From Peteryoungia ipomoeae (lineage in GTDB: Bacteria; Pseudomonadota; Alphaproteobacteria; Rhizobiales; Rhizobiaceae), in contig NZ_STGV01000004.1 in assembly GCF_004912165.1 (NCBI RefSeq), positions 1 through 64,000 on the forward strand: a stretch of 64,000 bases of DNA, given 5' to 3'. Positions 49,029-60,257 of the stretch are shown here, piece after piece. Numbering within the stretch: position 1 is the first letter of the stretch; the number at the start of each line of letters is the position of its first letter. The position numbers were made by a program, and so were the translations under genes. A model generated the notes under the pieces. That model was not told the origin of the DNA, did no database searches, and saw only the letters and a program-made list of their open reading frames with translations.

Positions 49029-49619
49029 ATGACCACCAGCAATGATCGCCACGCTCGATTTGAAATCGATTCCATGTTTTTGGACCGCTGGTCCCCACGG
49101 GCGTTTGACGCCAAGCCCATTTCGAGGGACGATCTGCTCACGATGCTTGAGGCAGCGACCTGGGCCCCTTCAGCATCAAACTCGCAACCCTGGCGCTTTG
49201 TCTACGCGCATCGGGATACAGACGCGTTCGCGACGATGCTTGAGCTCTTGGTGCCCTTCAATCAAGAGTGGGTCAAGAATGCCTCAGCGCTGGTCTTCCT
49301 ATTCTCCGCCATGACCTCGAAGAGGCCCGATTCTGAGCCGCGACCACTGCGCAACCACAGCTTCGACTGCGGAACGGCTTGGGGCTATCTCGCCCTTCAA
49401 GCTCTGAAGATGGGATATTTTGCGCATGCCATGACCGGTGTCCATTTTGACCGCGTGCATGAAGTGCTGCGTGCTTCTGAGGACGACCTTCATTTTGAGG
49501 CAGCAATTGCCATAGGGCATCAAGGCCCCCTGGATGCCCTGCCCGCAGCGCTGCAGGAACGCGAGAAACCGAGCGACCGGCGGTCCGTTGTTGAGGTGGC
49601 GTTCGAGGGCCACCTCTAG
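49029..49619 (+). CDS. Nitroreductase family protein
   Basis: A 196-residue FMN-dependent oxidoreductase. The N-terminus FLDRWSPRAFDAKPISRDDLLTMLEAATWAPSASNSQPWRF is the typical FMN/substrate segment. Nitroreductase-fold enzymes reduce nitro compounds, quinones or other electrophiles with NAD(P)H; the natural substrate is not evident. Its promoter is divergent from phaZ and its stop is followed by a paired parS-like element. Confidence 0.9.
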   Translation: MTTSNDRHARFEIDSMFLDRWSPRAFDAKPISRDDLLTMLEAATWAPSASNSQPWRFVYAHRDTDAFATMLELLVPFNQEWVKNASALVFLFSAMTSKRPDSEPRPLRNHSFDCGTAWGYLALQALKMGYFAHAMTGVHFDRVHEVLRASEDDLHFEAAIAIGHQGPLDALPAALQEREKPSDRRSVVEVAFEGHL

Positions 49620-49633
49620 CAATAGGCGTTAAC

Positions 49634-49674
49634 GGTTTCACGTGAATCACGTTAACGATGATTCACGTGAAACA
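49634..49674. other. Two parS-like sites in inverted arrangement
   Basis: GGTTTCACGTGAATCA (49634-49649) and TGATTCACGTGAAACA (49659-49674) match the widely conserved parS consensus TGTTTCACGTGAAACA at 14/16 and 15/16. Together they form 15-bp arms (49635-49649 / 49659-49673) around CGTTAACGA. The location, intergenic and about 10 kb from the putative oriC, fits a ParB-binding centromere. A simple terminator is the alternative, but there is no T-tract and a separate terminator for gyrB follows at once. Confidence 0.7.
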
Positions 49675-49688
49675 TTTTGCGCAAAAAA

Positions 49689-49710
49689 GAAGGCCGCGAG
49701 AGCGGCCTTC
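49689..49710 (-). terminator. Rho-independent terminator of gyrB
   Basis: GAAGGCCGC (49689-49697) pairs with GCGGCCTTC (49702-49710) over a GAGA loop; on the minus strand it is followed by TTTTTT. It lies 5 nt beyond the gyrB stop. Confidence 0.92.
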
Positions 49711-49714
49711 AGAA

Positions 49715-52150
<2,436 letters not shown>

Positions 52151-52179
52151 TCAGCAATTCTTTCCAATCGATCTGCGAA

Positions 52180-52194
52180 GCATTAGCCTAATGC
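52180..52194. repeat. Palindrome in the gyrB upstream region
   Basis: GCATTAG and CTAATGC flank a single C, 29 nt upstream of the gyrB ATG. It could be an operator or a 5' UTR hairpin; gyrB is commonly supercoiling-controlled. Confidence 0.5.
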
Positions 52195-52293
52195 GAATCA
52201 GGCTTCTCCGAGACCTTCGACTATAGGTGTTTCGGGTTGAGTTCCAAAGGCGCGAGCGCCGTTTCCCGTGGATAGACAGGGCCTGGGACGTGA

Positions 52294-52659
52294 TTACGAC
52301 CGTTTTCTTCCCCTATCCAGAGCCATTTGCATGTCTTCTATCACGTCCGGGGGAAGGTGGCGAATCACCTTGGCCAATGCATTGGCAAAAGCGGTGTAAT
52401 CTGAGGGAAGTCCTGAGGTATCAACCACCACGCGCGGGTGAGACAGGCCTGCCGCCGCAAAGAGGTCTTCCGCTTCATCCCAGATGACATTGAAATAGCC
52501 TGCGACGCGCTGGAGGAAGTCGAAGCTCGGTTGACCGCGCCTGCCATGCTCCAGCGCCGATAGATAGGCTGGGGAAACCTGCAGCGCTTCAGCCATCTGC
52601 TTCTGAGACACGCCCTTGATCCGGCGCAGCTCCCGCATTGCATCCCCGAACGGCGTCAT
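52294..52659 (-). CDS. XRE-family transcriptional regulator
   Basis: A 121-residue protein with an N-terminal HTH (about 5-62): MRELRRIKGVSQKQMAEALQVSPAYLSALEHGRRGQPS. The C-terminal half, with HPRVVVDTSGLPSDYTAFANALAKVI, is typical of a conserved alphaproteobacterial group. Its start overlaps the smr-family stop by 4 nt, making it the last gene of the Tim44-like/mltA/smr operon. Targets are unknown. Confidence 0.9.
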   Translation of the reverse strand: MTPFGDAMRELRRIKGVSQKQMAEALQVSPAYLSALEHGRRGQPSFDFLQRVAGYFNVIWDEAEDLFAAAGLSHPRVVVDTSGLPSDYTAFANALAKVIRHLPPDVIEDMQMALDRGRKRS

Positions 52660-53213
52660 CGCGGCCCCTGTCGCGCCAGCCGCACATAGAGCGCGCCGTC
52701 GCCGCCATGTTTTCTGGCGGCTGGCTCGTAGGACGAGATCAGGAACCTGAATTCTGGCAGTGAGAACCAGAGCGGTACGGCGCGCTTTAACGCGCCCTCG
52801 CTGCCAAACGAACTGCCTTTTCCGGTAATGACAAGAACGTGGCGCAAACCGCGCTCATGTGCCCTCATGAGAAAGTCGAGGAGCATGCCATGCGCCTCGC
52901 TTTGAAAAAGGCCGTGCAGATCAATCCGTGCCTCGAGCGCCAGATGTCCTTTGGAGAGCTTGCGTTTGACCGGTCGTTCCAAGGGGTGATGCCGCTGACC
53001 GTCAGGCTTTTTACTGACGTTGTCCGATTTGGGGTCCGCGACAGGCTTCTCTGGCAAGGCTTGCCGTGCTGCAGCCTCCGTCTTGTCCTGCTCGATAACA
53101 TCGTCGAATTCGACAAGGTCTTCCATGCGACCGGGAAGCGGACGTGTGGTGCGCGCCACCTTGCCCCAGAGAACCCGATCTTCCTTCTTTAGCTTCGACC
53201 CCGATCCGCTCAC
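52656..53213 (-). CDS. Smr-domain (MutS-related) protein
   Basis: A 185-residue protein: a charged, probably disordered N-terminal half followed by an Smr domain (about 95-180) with RIDLHGLFQSEAHGMLLDFLMRAHERGLRHVLVITGKG. Smr domains often have nicking endonuclease activity on DNA or RNA; the LDxH/HGxxxG-type residues are visible as IDLHG and TGKGS. It overlaps mltA and the XRE gene by 4 nt each. Whether it acts in repair or RNA quality control cannot be said. Confidence 0.9.
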   Translation of the reverse strand: MSGSGSKLKKEDRVLWGKVARTTRPLPGRMEDLVEFDDVIEQDKTEAAARQALPEKPVADPKSDNVSKKPDGQRHHPLERPVKRKLSKGHLALEARIDLHGLFQSEAHGMLLDFLMRAHERGLRHVLVITGKGSSFGSEGALKRAVPLWFSLPEFRFLISSYEPAARKHGGDGALYVRLARQGPR

Positions 53214-54328
53214 CGATACCTCTCAGCTGCAGCTTTGGGGCACAGTATATAGAAGTCAGCTGCATTGCGCACGGCGCCTGCGAGCTCTCCGGCCAGATCT
53301 CCGGAACCTGTAAAGATATCCCCCCGCGCGGGCCCGACAATCGCCGAACCTGTGTCCAGCGCCAGCATCAATCGAGCAAAACTTGAGCCCTTGTCCAGAC
53401 GGCGCAGCGTTGGTGCCACAATGAAGAAGGGAAACCCAAAGGTATGAATGCTTCGATCCACTGCGAGCGAACGGCCAGCAATCAAAGGCACCTTGGCTGC
53501 GGCAATGGGGCCACGTGATAGATCCGTGACCTCCGCCTCGCGGAAGAATATGTAGGATCTGTTGTGCCAAAGGATCTCATCCATCCGCTCGGGATGGGCC
53601 GAGAGCCAAGCCCGGATGGACTGCATCGAGATTTCGGTCTCATCGATTTCACCGAGATCGATGAGCTTGCGACCGATGGCGGAAAAGGGATGCCCCGCCT
53701 TGGCGGCATAGGTAATTCGCCTGATCCGACCATCAGGGTATCTGAGGCGGGCCGCCCCCTGGACATGGGCAAAGAAGACGTCGACTTTCGAGTGTGCCCA
53801 GGCAATCTCGAGGCCTTTTCCCTCCAGATAACCGCCATCGATAGCCTGCCGATCCGGGTAGAGATCGATCGTCGATCCGACCATTCGCGCAAAAGCGTAT
53901 GATCCATCAATTGCCGCAGGCCGATTGGCATCGCTTACATCGATCAGGTCGTCTGGCCGTCTGTAGAAGGGATGGGCATATTCAGGTGTGGGTCGATCAG
54001 ACACCAGAACTTCAGGCTCGTAGAACGCCGTCACCAATCCCGCAGGGCCGTCATCCGGAACGATGCGAAGCGGCACGCAATGCGTTTCGAAGAAGCGTCT
54101 CGCCTCCTGCGGGTTGGCTGGCACGTGACAGGCTGCCGCCAACAGCAGGGGACGGAGGTCTTCCGCAGTCAGTCCCAAGGTACCCGTGCGATACTGCTTG
54201 ACCTCATCAATCTGGCGCAAGCAATCGGCCAGAGCGGGCCAGAGCGCTGAGGGATCATCCGTCGCCCAGCCAGGCAAATCCTCGAAACGCGCTTCAACGA
54301 GGTGATACGACTGGCCGGACTCCGTCAT
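53210..54328 (-). CDS. mltA: Membrane-bound lytic murein transglycosylase A
   Basis: A 372-residue MltA-family enzyme that cleaves the MurNAc-GlcNAc bond to a 1,6-anhydro product. The 3D-type C-terminal block is MLALDTGSAIVGPARGDIFTGSG, containing the catalytic aspartate, and GLVTAFYEPEVLVS is the N-terminal family motif. No signal peptide or lipobox is visible at the N-terminus, so export may depend on a different start or mechanism. Co-transcribed with the Tim44-like gene. Confidence 0.93.
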   Translation of the reverse strand: MTESGQSYHLVEARFEDLPGWATDDPSALWPALADCLRQIDEVKQYRTGTLGLTAEDLRPLLLAAACHVPANPQEARRFFETHCVPLRIVPDDGPAGLVTAFYEPEVLVSDRPTPEYAHPFYRRPDDLIDVSDANRPAAIDGSYAFARMVGSTIDLYPDRQAIDGGYLEGKGLEIAWAHSKVDVFFAHVQGAARLRYPDGRIRRITYAAKAGHPFSAIGRKLIDLGEIDETEISMQSIRAWLSAHPERMDEILWHNRSYIFFREAEVTDLSRGPIAAAKVPLIAGRSLAVDRSIHTFGFPFFIVAPTLRRLDKGSSFARLMLALDTGSAIVGPARGDIFTGSGDLAGELAGAVRNAADFYILCPKAAAERYR

Positions 54329-55023
54329 TGTTCGGCTTCAGTCGCAACCAGCTTCCAGTTTGGATCCCGCGATCGGATGTCGCGCGCGAAGGTCCACATA
54401 TCATTCACATCCGCGACCGCTTCGGCATCGCCTTCCACAAGCTTGCCCTCGTTGTCATAAGTGGCGCTGATCAGCTGACTGGCGATCCTCACGGTAATCT
54501 GCTCTTCATTGTCACGAACACCGGCCTGGATGATGTCGGCTTTTTCAACGCCGACAAAGGTTGACTTGATAACCTCACCCCTGCTCTCGCGCTCTGCGAT
54601 CGCGCCCTCAAAGCCTTCGAACACGTCTCGGGACAGCAGACCCTTCAGAGTTTTCCGGTCGCCATCGGCATAGGCCATGACGATCATCTCATAAGCAATC
54701 TTTGCGCCGTTGAGGAATTCCTTTGGTCGGAAGCTCGGGTCATGGCCAGCCAGTGCCCGCAGCTGTTCATTCAGCGGCGTTCCAACAGCGGCATAGGCGT
54801 CAATCTCGGAAAACCGCTCATCGGGGGCACCTTCTTCGCGACGCGGCAGTGTTACCACCTTTCCGTCATCTCCCCCCTGATCTCGGATCTGCTCCCGTTG
54901 CGAGAAGGGATCGAAGGGCGGTTTTTCATGGCCCGTCCGTCGTCCGAGGACGCTGCGCAGCTGGAAGAAAATCAGCACCGCCGCAACGAGAAAGAACAGA
55001 GTGACAAAATCGCTAGACTGCAT
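54325..55023 (-). CDS. Tim44/TimA-family membrane protein
   Basis: A 232-residue protein with an N-terminal anchor (VTLFFLVAAVLIFFQL, about 8-23), a charged linker, and a C-terminal Tim44-like domain (about 95-232) of the SnoaL/NTF2 fold. Bacterial members (TimA) sit on the cytoplasmic membrane face and are thought to interact with membrane proteins. It opens the operon that continues into mltA with a 4-nt overlap and is divergent from fxsA. Confidence 0.92.
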   Translation of the reverse strand: MQSSDFVTLFFLVAAVLIFFQLRSVLGRRTGHEKPPFDPFSQREQIRDQGGDDGKVVTLPRREEGAPDERFSEIDAYAAVGTPLNEQLRALAGHDPSFRPKEFLNGAKIAYEMIVMAYADGDRKTLKGLLSRDVFEGFEGAIAERESRGEVIKSTFVGVEKADIIQAGVRDNEEQITVRIASQLISATYDNEGKLVEGDAEAVADVNDMWTFARDIRSRDPNWKLVATEAEQ

Positions 55024-55167
55024 GAAATCCGCCGGTTCGATTGATTTGCATTTTCACTTCCCCATATAGTCTTGTGAGAACAATCATTCAAATGTCGTCA
55101 CGCATTCTTTCGTCCGTTCTGCCCACAGCAATGGCAAACGGCGATTCAACATAGCTGGAGCCTCCTT

Positions 55168-55650
55168 ATGCGCCTGCCTCTGGTGCTCATTCTTATCGCA
55201 CCTCTTGTCGAAATTGCGGGTTTTATTGTTGTAGGGCAAGCTATCGGCATACTATCAACCATCGGGCTCGTGGTTCTGTCGGCAATCATCGGCATCGCGC
55301 TTTTGCGTCACCAGGGGACGGGTATCCTCAGAAAGCTGCAGGAAGAGACCCGACGCGGAGCAAACCCGGGCTCCCAGCTCGTCCATGCCGCGCTTCTGGT
55401 GGTCGCGGCCTTCCTGCTGATCATTCCGGGCTTTGTCGGAGACATCATAGGTCTTCTTCTCTTCATCCCGGCCATTCGGGATCTCGCTTGGAAGATCGTC
55501 AGCGATCGCTTCGTGGTGCGGACCAATTTTTCGTCCGGCTATACCCGCACTTCCGGAGATGCGGATGTCATTGATCTTGGCGAGGATGATTACAGCAGCG
55601 AAGAACCCCGGCATGACACTCCCTGGCGCGATCCGCGTATCGGTCGTTGA
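55168..55650 (+). CDS. fxsA: FxsA-family membrane protein
   Basis: A 160-residue protein with three hydrophobic segments (about 1-20, 25-45 and 70-100) and a polar tail, matching the FxsA family, which in E. coli reduces exclusion of phage T7 by F plasmids when overproduced. The core LVVLSAIIGIALLRHQGTGILRKLQ is typical. It is the first gene before secB, separated by 92 nt. Confidence 0.9.
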   Translation: MRLPLVLILIAPLVEIAGFIVVGQAIGILSTIGLVVLSAIIGIALLRHQGTGILRKLQEETRRGANPGSQLVHAALLVVAAFLLIIPGFVGDIIGLLLFIPAIRDLAWKIVSDRFVVRTNFSSGYTRTSGDADVIDLGEDDYSSEEPRHDTPWRDPRIGR

Positions 55651-55742
55651 TCTTGACGACGGTTCACGAGGGAGCGCGAGGGTTGTAAGCGCAGGGTTCA
55701 AATGTTAGATGGCCTTAGCATTCATCTTCGAGGACACGCCCT

Positions 55743-56216
55743 ATGGCCGACAACAATTCGGGAACGACTTCTCCGTCCCTCAATATCCTTGCTCAGTACA
55801 TCAAAGATTTTTCCTTTGAGAATCCGGGTGCGCCGCGTTCGCTTCAGGCTCGAGACAAGGCACCGGCCATCAACATCAATGTCAACGTCAACGCCAATCC
55901 GCTGTCTGAAACCGACTTCGACGTCGTGTTGACATTGAGCGCAGAAGCCAAAGACGGCGATAAGGTCGTGTTTGTGACAGAACTTGTGTATGGCGGCGTC
56001 TTCCGGATTGCCGGCTTCCCGCAGGAGCACATGCTGCCTGTTCTCTTCATTGAATGCCCGCGTTTGCTCTTCCCCTTCGCGCGTCAGATCATCGCCGATG
56101 CAACCCGCAACGGCGGCTTCCCGCCATTGATGATCGACCCGATCGATTTTTCGCAGATGTTTGCGCAGCGCGTGGCCGAAGAACAGGGACGCGCCAAGAC
56201 TTCGGCACCAAACTAA
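55743..56216 (+). CDS. secB: Protein-export chaperone SecB
   Basis: A 157-residue SecB: tetrameric chaperone that keeps preproteins unfolded and hands them to SecA. The sequence shows [13 protein letters not shown] near the N-terminus and [55 protein letters not shown], the SecB core. A strong terminator follows between secB and dnaQ. Confidence 0.98.
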   Translation: MADNNSGTTSPSLNILAQYIKDFSFENPGAPRSLQARDKAPAININVNVNANPLSETDFDVVLTLSAEAKDGDKVVFVTELVYGGVFRIAGFPQEHMLPVLFIECPRLLFPFARQIIADATRNGGFPPLMIDPIDFSQMFAQRVAEEQGRAKTSAPN

Positions 56217-56239
56217 GTCCGCCGAAACTGAGAGTGAAT

Positions 56240-56265
56240 AAGGGGTCCCGTTGGACCCCTTTTTT
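56240..56265. terminator. Terminator between secB and dnaQ
   Basis: AAGGGGTCC (56240-56248) and GGACCCCTT (56253-56261) over a CGTT loop, followed by TTTT on the plus strand. The dnaQ stop codon overlaps the T-tract, so convergent genes share this element. Confidence 0.92.
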
Positions 56266-56965
56266 ATTGTTGGTACCGTGACCAGATTGCCTTGTCGCCG
56301 AGGCGCGCCAGAAGCTTGCTGTGTCCGGCTGCCTCTGCCTCCGAAACTCTTGGAACCAAAGCGCGGGGCCGCTCATAAGACACTTCGACGATCTCGATGA
56401 TCTCGTCCGAACGCGACTGACGTGTATCCGAGACCCCAAATCCGAGGGCCGCCTGTCGGCCGCCAAGCATTTCGATATACACTTCTGCCAGCAGTTCGGA
56501 ATCGAGAAGTGCGCCATGCTTGGTACGGTGCGAATTGTCGATACCATAACGACGGCACAGCGCATCAAGTGAATTCGGCCCCATGGGGTGCTTGCGGCGA
56601 GCCAACGCCAGCGTATCGACCACAAGATCCGGCGCCACCGGCGGCAGGCTTAGCCTGTCGAATTCCGCATTGATAAACCCAATGTCGAAGTTGGCGTTGT
56701 GCGCGACCCATTTGGCTCCGTCGAAGAATTCCCGCATCGCGCCAACGATCTCGGCAAAGCTCGGCTTGTCTTTAAGGAAATCATCGGTGATCCCGTGAAC
56801 GGCAAGCGCGTCCGGGTGAACCTTGCGGTCACCTGGATTGATATAGACGTGGAACGTCCGTCCAGTCGGAAAATGATTCAGCAGTTCAACGCCGCCGATT
56901 TCGATAACGCGATCGGCCTTGTTCTCAAGTCCCGTGGTTTCCGTATCGAAAACGATCTCACGCAT
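56264..56965 (-). CDS. dnaQ: DNA polymerase III subunit epsilon (proofreading exonuclease)
   Basis: A 233-residue DEDDh exonuclease. Motif I is [10 protein letters not shown] (Asp7, Glu9), motif II is [14 protein letters not shown] and motif III is [17 protein letters not shown] with the H-x(4-5)-D arrangement. It proofreads within the Pol III core. ATG 56965 is the natural start and overlaps the coaE stop; a longer in-frame start at 57040 within coaE is rejected. Confidence 0.97.
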   Translation of the reverse strand: MREIVFDTETTGLENKADRVIEIGGVELLNHFPTGRTFHVYINPGDRKVHPDALAVHGITDDFLKDKPSFAEIVGAMREFFDGAKWVAHNANFDIGFINAEFDRLSLPPVAPDLVVDTLALARRKHPMGPNSLDALCRRYGIDNSHRTKHGALLDSELLAEVYIEMLGGRQAALGFGVSDTRQSRSDEIIEIVEVSYERPRALVPRVSEAEAAGHSKLLARLGDKAIWSRYQQ

Positions 56966-57563
56966 CCTTGTTCTCTCCTGTTTGTGCGCGGATTTGCGCA
57001 AGTAGGCTTTGAACCTGTCGTCTCGCATCCTCGATACCATGGCCCGTATCGATGATATAATCCGCCCTTATTCGTTTCTCGGCGTCAGGCAGTTGCCGTG
57101 CAAGAATGAGCTCAAACTTCTCGGGTGTCATACCAGGACGAGAAAGAACGCGCTGACGCTGGATAGATGCATCGCAGCTCACAACAACGATGACATCGAC
57201 GCGATCTTCGCCAGCGGTTTCAAACAACAGCGGAATATCAAGCAAGACGATATCCGTCCCCCTTGCCGCCTGCTGCCTCAGAAACTCCCGCTCGTGCTCG
57301 CGAACCATCGGATGCACGATTGATTCAAGTTTCGAGAAGTTAGCCGGATTCTGCGCCAGCGCAGCTACCAACTTCTGACGGTCTACTTCGCCCGATGTCG
57401 CGACACCGGGGAAAGCGGCTTCGATCAGGGGAACGGCCAAGCCGCGATAAAGATCGTGAACCACCTGATCGGCGTCGTTAACAGGAACCCCCTCAGCGGC
57501 AAACAAAGCTGCCGTCGTGGATTTCCCCATGCCGATCGAGCCGGTCAGGCCGATTATGATCAT
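56958..57563 (-). CDS. coaE: Dephospho-CoA kinase
   Basis: A 201-residue P-loop kinase catalysing the last step of CoA synthesis. The P-loop is GSIGMGKS (8-15) in [27 protein letters not shown] and the [17 protein letters not shown] segment are family blocks. It overlaps dnaQ by 8 nt and its start overlaps the aroE stop. Confidence 0.97.
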   Translation of the reverse strand: MIIIGLTGSIGMGKSTTAALFAAEGVPVNDADQVVHDLYRGLAVPLIEAAFPGVATSGEVDRQKLVAALAQNPANFSKLESIVHPMVREHEREFLRQQAARGTDIVLLDIPLLFETAGEDRVDVIVVVSCDASIQRQRVLSRPGMTPEKFELILARQLPDAEKRIRADYIIDTGHGIEDARRQVQSLLAQIRAQTGENKDA

Positions 57564-58414
57564 GAATGCTGGCCGATGTCAGAGAGTACAAGATTGCGGA
57601 GTTCCGGCGTGACCTCTGGACGCACACCAAACCATTTTTCAAATCCAGGCACAGCCTGATGAAGCAACATGCCCAAGCCATCAACCGTCCTCATCCCAAC
57701 CGTTTCCGCGGCCAGCATGAACGGCGTCTTCAACGGCACGTAGACGATATCCGTCACCACCGAGTGCGGCAGCATGTGGTCGAACCCGAGGGTCGGAACA
57801 GGGGAGTTGTCCATGCCGAGTGATGACGTGTTGACGAACAATCCAGCTCCCACAAGCAGCTCGTCCAATGCCTCAAGGCGATGCGCTGAAATCGCGCCAC
57901 CGAACCGGTCGGCGAGCTCCTTCGCCCTTTCGATGGTTCGGTTGACAACGTAGATCTGTTTGATGCCGCGTTCACAAAGGCCATGAAGTATCGCGCGACT
58001 TGCGCCGCCTGCCCCGAGCACCACGGCTGTGTCACACGCGTCCCAGCCAGGAGCAGACGCATCCAGATTGGCAAGAAAGCCCGTCTCGTCGGTATTGGTC
58101 GCGTGGATCAGGCCGTCTTCGACCCAGAGCGTATTCGCCGCTCCAATGGCCTCCGCAACAGGATCGACCACATCGCTCAGTTTAAGAGCAGCTTCCTTGT
58201 GGGGAATGGTGATGTTGCCGCCACGAAATTCACCAGACCGCAGAGCGTCGAGGAAATCCGGGAAGGCCTCGGGTGTCACAGCAATCTTCTCGTAGCTTCC
58301 CGCAATTCCAAGCTGGCTCAGCCAATAGCGGTGGATGAGAGGAGACCGCGAATGGGCAATCGGATAGCCGGCGACAAATGCTTTCGCGTCGATTGTTTCA
58401 CGTGAATCATTCAT
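57560..58414 (-). CDS. aroE: Shikimate dehydrogenase
   Basis: A 284-residue NADP-dependent enzyme reducing 3-dehydroshikimate. The shikimate site is [15 protein letters not shown] and the catalytic lysine is in [11 protein letters not shown]; the NADP loop is [15 protein letters not shown] 58414 is supported by overlap with the maf stop (58407); the in-frame extension to 58633 lies wholly inside maf. Its first codons overlap a parS-like site. Confidence 0.97.
   Translation of the reverse strand: MNDSRETIDAKAFVAGYPIAHSRSPLIHRYWLSQLGIAGSYEKIAVTPEAFPDFLDALRSGEFRGGNITIPHKEAALKLSDVVDPVAEAIGAANTLWVEDGLIHATNTDETGFLANLDASAPGWDACDTAVVLGAGGASRAILHGLCERGIKQIYVVNRTIERAKELADRFGGAISAHRLEALDELLVGAGLFVNTSSLGMDNSPVPTLGFDHMLPHSVVTDIVYVPLKTPFMLAAETVGMRTVDGLGMLLHQAVPGFEKWFGVRPEVTPELRNLVLSDIGQHS
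58394..58409. other. parS-like site at the maf/aroE junction
   Basis: TGTTTCACGTGAATCA matches the parS consensus TGTTTCACGTGAAACA at 15 of 16 positions; the single change makes a GAATC (GANTC) motif. It spans the start of aroE and the stop of maf, about 1.5 kb from the putative oriC, a classic position for a ParB-binding site. Confidence 0.65.
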
Positions 58415-59006
58415 GGTTAACCCCAAGTTTACGAAGGGCGCCAAGGAGCGGCAAAAGCGGCAGACCGAGCACTGTGAAATAGTCGCCTTCGATCGCCTCG
58501 AACAGCTGCACGCCTTCACCCTCAAGCTGATAGCAACCCACACTTGAGAGAATTGCCGGACAGTTCCGATCGAGATAGCTCTCCATGAAGCTTTCAGATA
58601 ATCTCCGCACCTGCATGGTCGCAATTCCAACATGCTGCCAGACGACGTCGCCGCTCTGAACCAGGCAGACAGCGCTGTTAAGGCGATGTCCCTTTCCGTT
58701 CAAGAGGCGGAGTGTCTCACGGGCCGCATCCAAACTCGCCGCCTTGTGTAAAATGGTTTTGTCCAAGGACATGGTTTGATCGCATCCGATCACGAGAGCA
58801 CCGGGATGATCGACCGAAACGGCCTTAGCTTTCGCGATCGCCAAGTGAAGGGCAATCCCTTCCGGGCTTCTATCATCGAGAGGAAGGTCTGCCTCAACCT
58901 GCCGCTCATCAATGCTTGCCGGTACGACCGCCACGTCGAGGCCTGCATTCGCCAACAAGCTTTTCCGCGCCAGACTGCCTGAGGCCAGGATCAGGGGATG
59001 CGCCAT
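58407..59006 (-). CDS. maf: Maf-like nucleotide pyrophosphatase
   Basis: A 199-residue Maf/YhdE-type enzyme that hydrolyses dTTP/UTP or modified nucleotides. The signature [18 protein letters not shown] and the catalytic segment VIGCDQTM are present. ATG 59006 (MAHPLIL) is preferred because AAGGA lies 6 nt upstream; ATG 59009 and TTG 59012 are alternatives. It is tightly packed with aroE, and the PPSR gene lies 28-34 nt upstream. Confidence 0.93.
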   Translation of the reverse strand: MAHPLILASGSLARKSLLANAGLDVAVVPASIDERQVEADLPLDDRSPEGIALHLAIAKAKAVSVDHPGALVIGCDQTMSLDKTILHKAASLDAARETLRLLNGKGHRLNSAVCLVQSGDVVWQHVGIATMQVRRLSESFMESYLDRNCPAILSSVGCYQLEGEGVQLFEAIEGDYFTVLGLPLLPLLGALRKLGVNHE

Positions 59007-59040
59007 CATCAATCCTTCAGTGAAACAAGACAGACATCGG

Positions 59041-59862
59041 TTAGCCCACCTTCATACGCAGGGCAATGATTGCGGCGGCTGTCTCTTCAATGGAGCGGCG
59101 TGTCACGTCAATGACGGGCCAATTGTTGCGCGCGCAAAGCGCCCGCATATATTTCAGCTCCTCCGTGATAGTCGCACGATCAAGATAGTCCCGCCTGTCA
59201 TAACCAGGCGTCGACCCGAGAATCCGGTTTTCCCGTACCTGCGAAATCCGGTCAGAGGTCGCGATCAAGCCGACAATCAAGGGGCGCGTTGCCGTCAGCA
59301 ATGCCGCAGGCAGCGGCATGTCGGGCACGATCGGAAGATTGGCGGTCTTGTAGCCTCTGTAAGCCAGATAGATGCTGGTGGGCGTCTTTGACGTGCGGCT
59401 GATACCGATGACCACGATATCTGCATCGTCGTAATCCTCTGTCGCCTGACCGTCATCATGGTCCATGGCGAAATTCAACGCTTCGATCCTGGCAAAATAA
59501 TCAGCGTTTAAGACGTGCTGTGCCCCCACTCTACCACGATAGGGGGCTCCCAAGTGATTGTGAAAGGTATCAACGATCGGGGCGAGAACGTTCACGCAGG
59601 GAAGACCGAGTTCGTGGCATCCCGCCTCAATCAAAGCTGTCAGATCAGGATCTACCAGAGTGTAGAGGACGATACCTGGTTCGCGATCGATTGCCTCGAT
59701 GAGGGACTTGACCTGCTTTTTGCTGCGAATGAGAGGGTAGACGTGTTCGATAGCCGTAACGCCGCGAAACTGTGCCGTGGCGGCTCGACCGGCAGAGATC
59801 AATGTCTCGCCCGTTGAGTCAGAAATCATGTGAAGATGGAAGAAGCTTTTCCGGTTCTCCAC
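59041..59862 (-). CDS. Pyruvate, water dikinase / PEP synthase regulatory protein (PPSR family)
   Basis: A 273-residue DUF299/PPSR protein, a bifunctional ADP-dependent kinase and Pi-dependent phosphorylase that controls a PEP-forming dikinase by threonine phosphorylation. The nucleotide loop is [11 protein letters not shown] and the N-terminus has [14 protein letters not shown]. The best start is GTG 59862; later internal starts are possible. As in Caulobacter-type chromosomes, it flanks oriC on the side opposite hemE. Confidence 0.93.
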   Translation of the reverse strand: MENRKSFFHLHMISDSTGETLISAGRAATAQFRGVTAIEHVYPLIRSKKQVKSLIEAIDREPGIVLYTLVDPDLTALIEAGCHELGLPCVNVLAPIVDTFHNHLGAPYRGRVGAQHVLNADYFARIEALNFAMDHDDGQATEDYDDADIVVIGISRTSKTPTSIYLAYRGYKTANLPIVPDMPLPAALLTATRPLIVGLIATSDRISQVRENRILGSTPGYDRRDYLDRATITEELKYMRALCARNNWPVIDVTRRSIEETAAAIIALRMKVG

Positions 59863-60257
59863 GATGTTCTGACCCCCCTGTTGATATCCCGGGATAACCG
59901 AACGCTTAGACCGGCGCCAGTCGGAGGCTCCGGGAAAACCCTCGATTTATCCACATCCCTAACCGAGCCTGGCATCGAAAAGCGAGGGCTGTGGATAATG
60001 AGGAGAAGGGAAATAGACCTTCCTATTTGAACCATTCATCCACAGGACCATTTGATTAACGGCTCTCGCAGCCATTTGATATTGCGGGTTAATATCGATC
60101 TGTCCACAGATCGCCGCGAACCCGCAAGACTCTTGCCGAGAAACCTGCGACAAATCGCTGACGGGGACTTGGCTGTGGACTTCTATTAAACCTTGATAGC
60201 CACAGACTCTTAGAAATAGAAGAAGATTCAATAATATCTTTTCTTTTATGAAGGGGC
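59863..60257. other. Putative chromosomal replication origin (oriC)
   Basis: This 395-nt gene-free region lies between the PPSR gene and hemE, the position of the mapped Caulobacter origin and of origins predicted in many Rhizobiales. Perfect DnaA boxes are TTATCCACA at 59947-59955 and its reverse complement at 59990-59998. Near-matches are TCATCCACA (60036-60044), CTGTCCACA (60100-60108) and AAGTCCACA on the minus strand (60174-60182). A 70-nt AT-rich block (60181-60250, about 27% GC) could be the unwinding element. GANTC sites stand at 60128, 60205 and 60225. hemE begins at its right edge. Confidence 0.82.

Noticed and set aside
60056..60092. TTAAC and TTAA half-sites in oriC as CtrA boxes
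   Set aside because: The canonical TTAA-N7-TTAA spacing is not present; two isolated half-sites about 30 nt apart are weak evidence.
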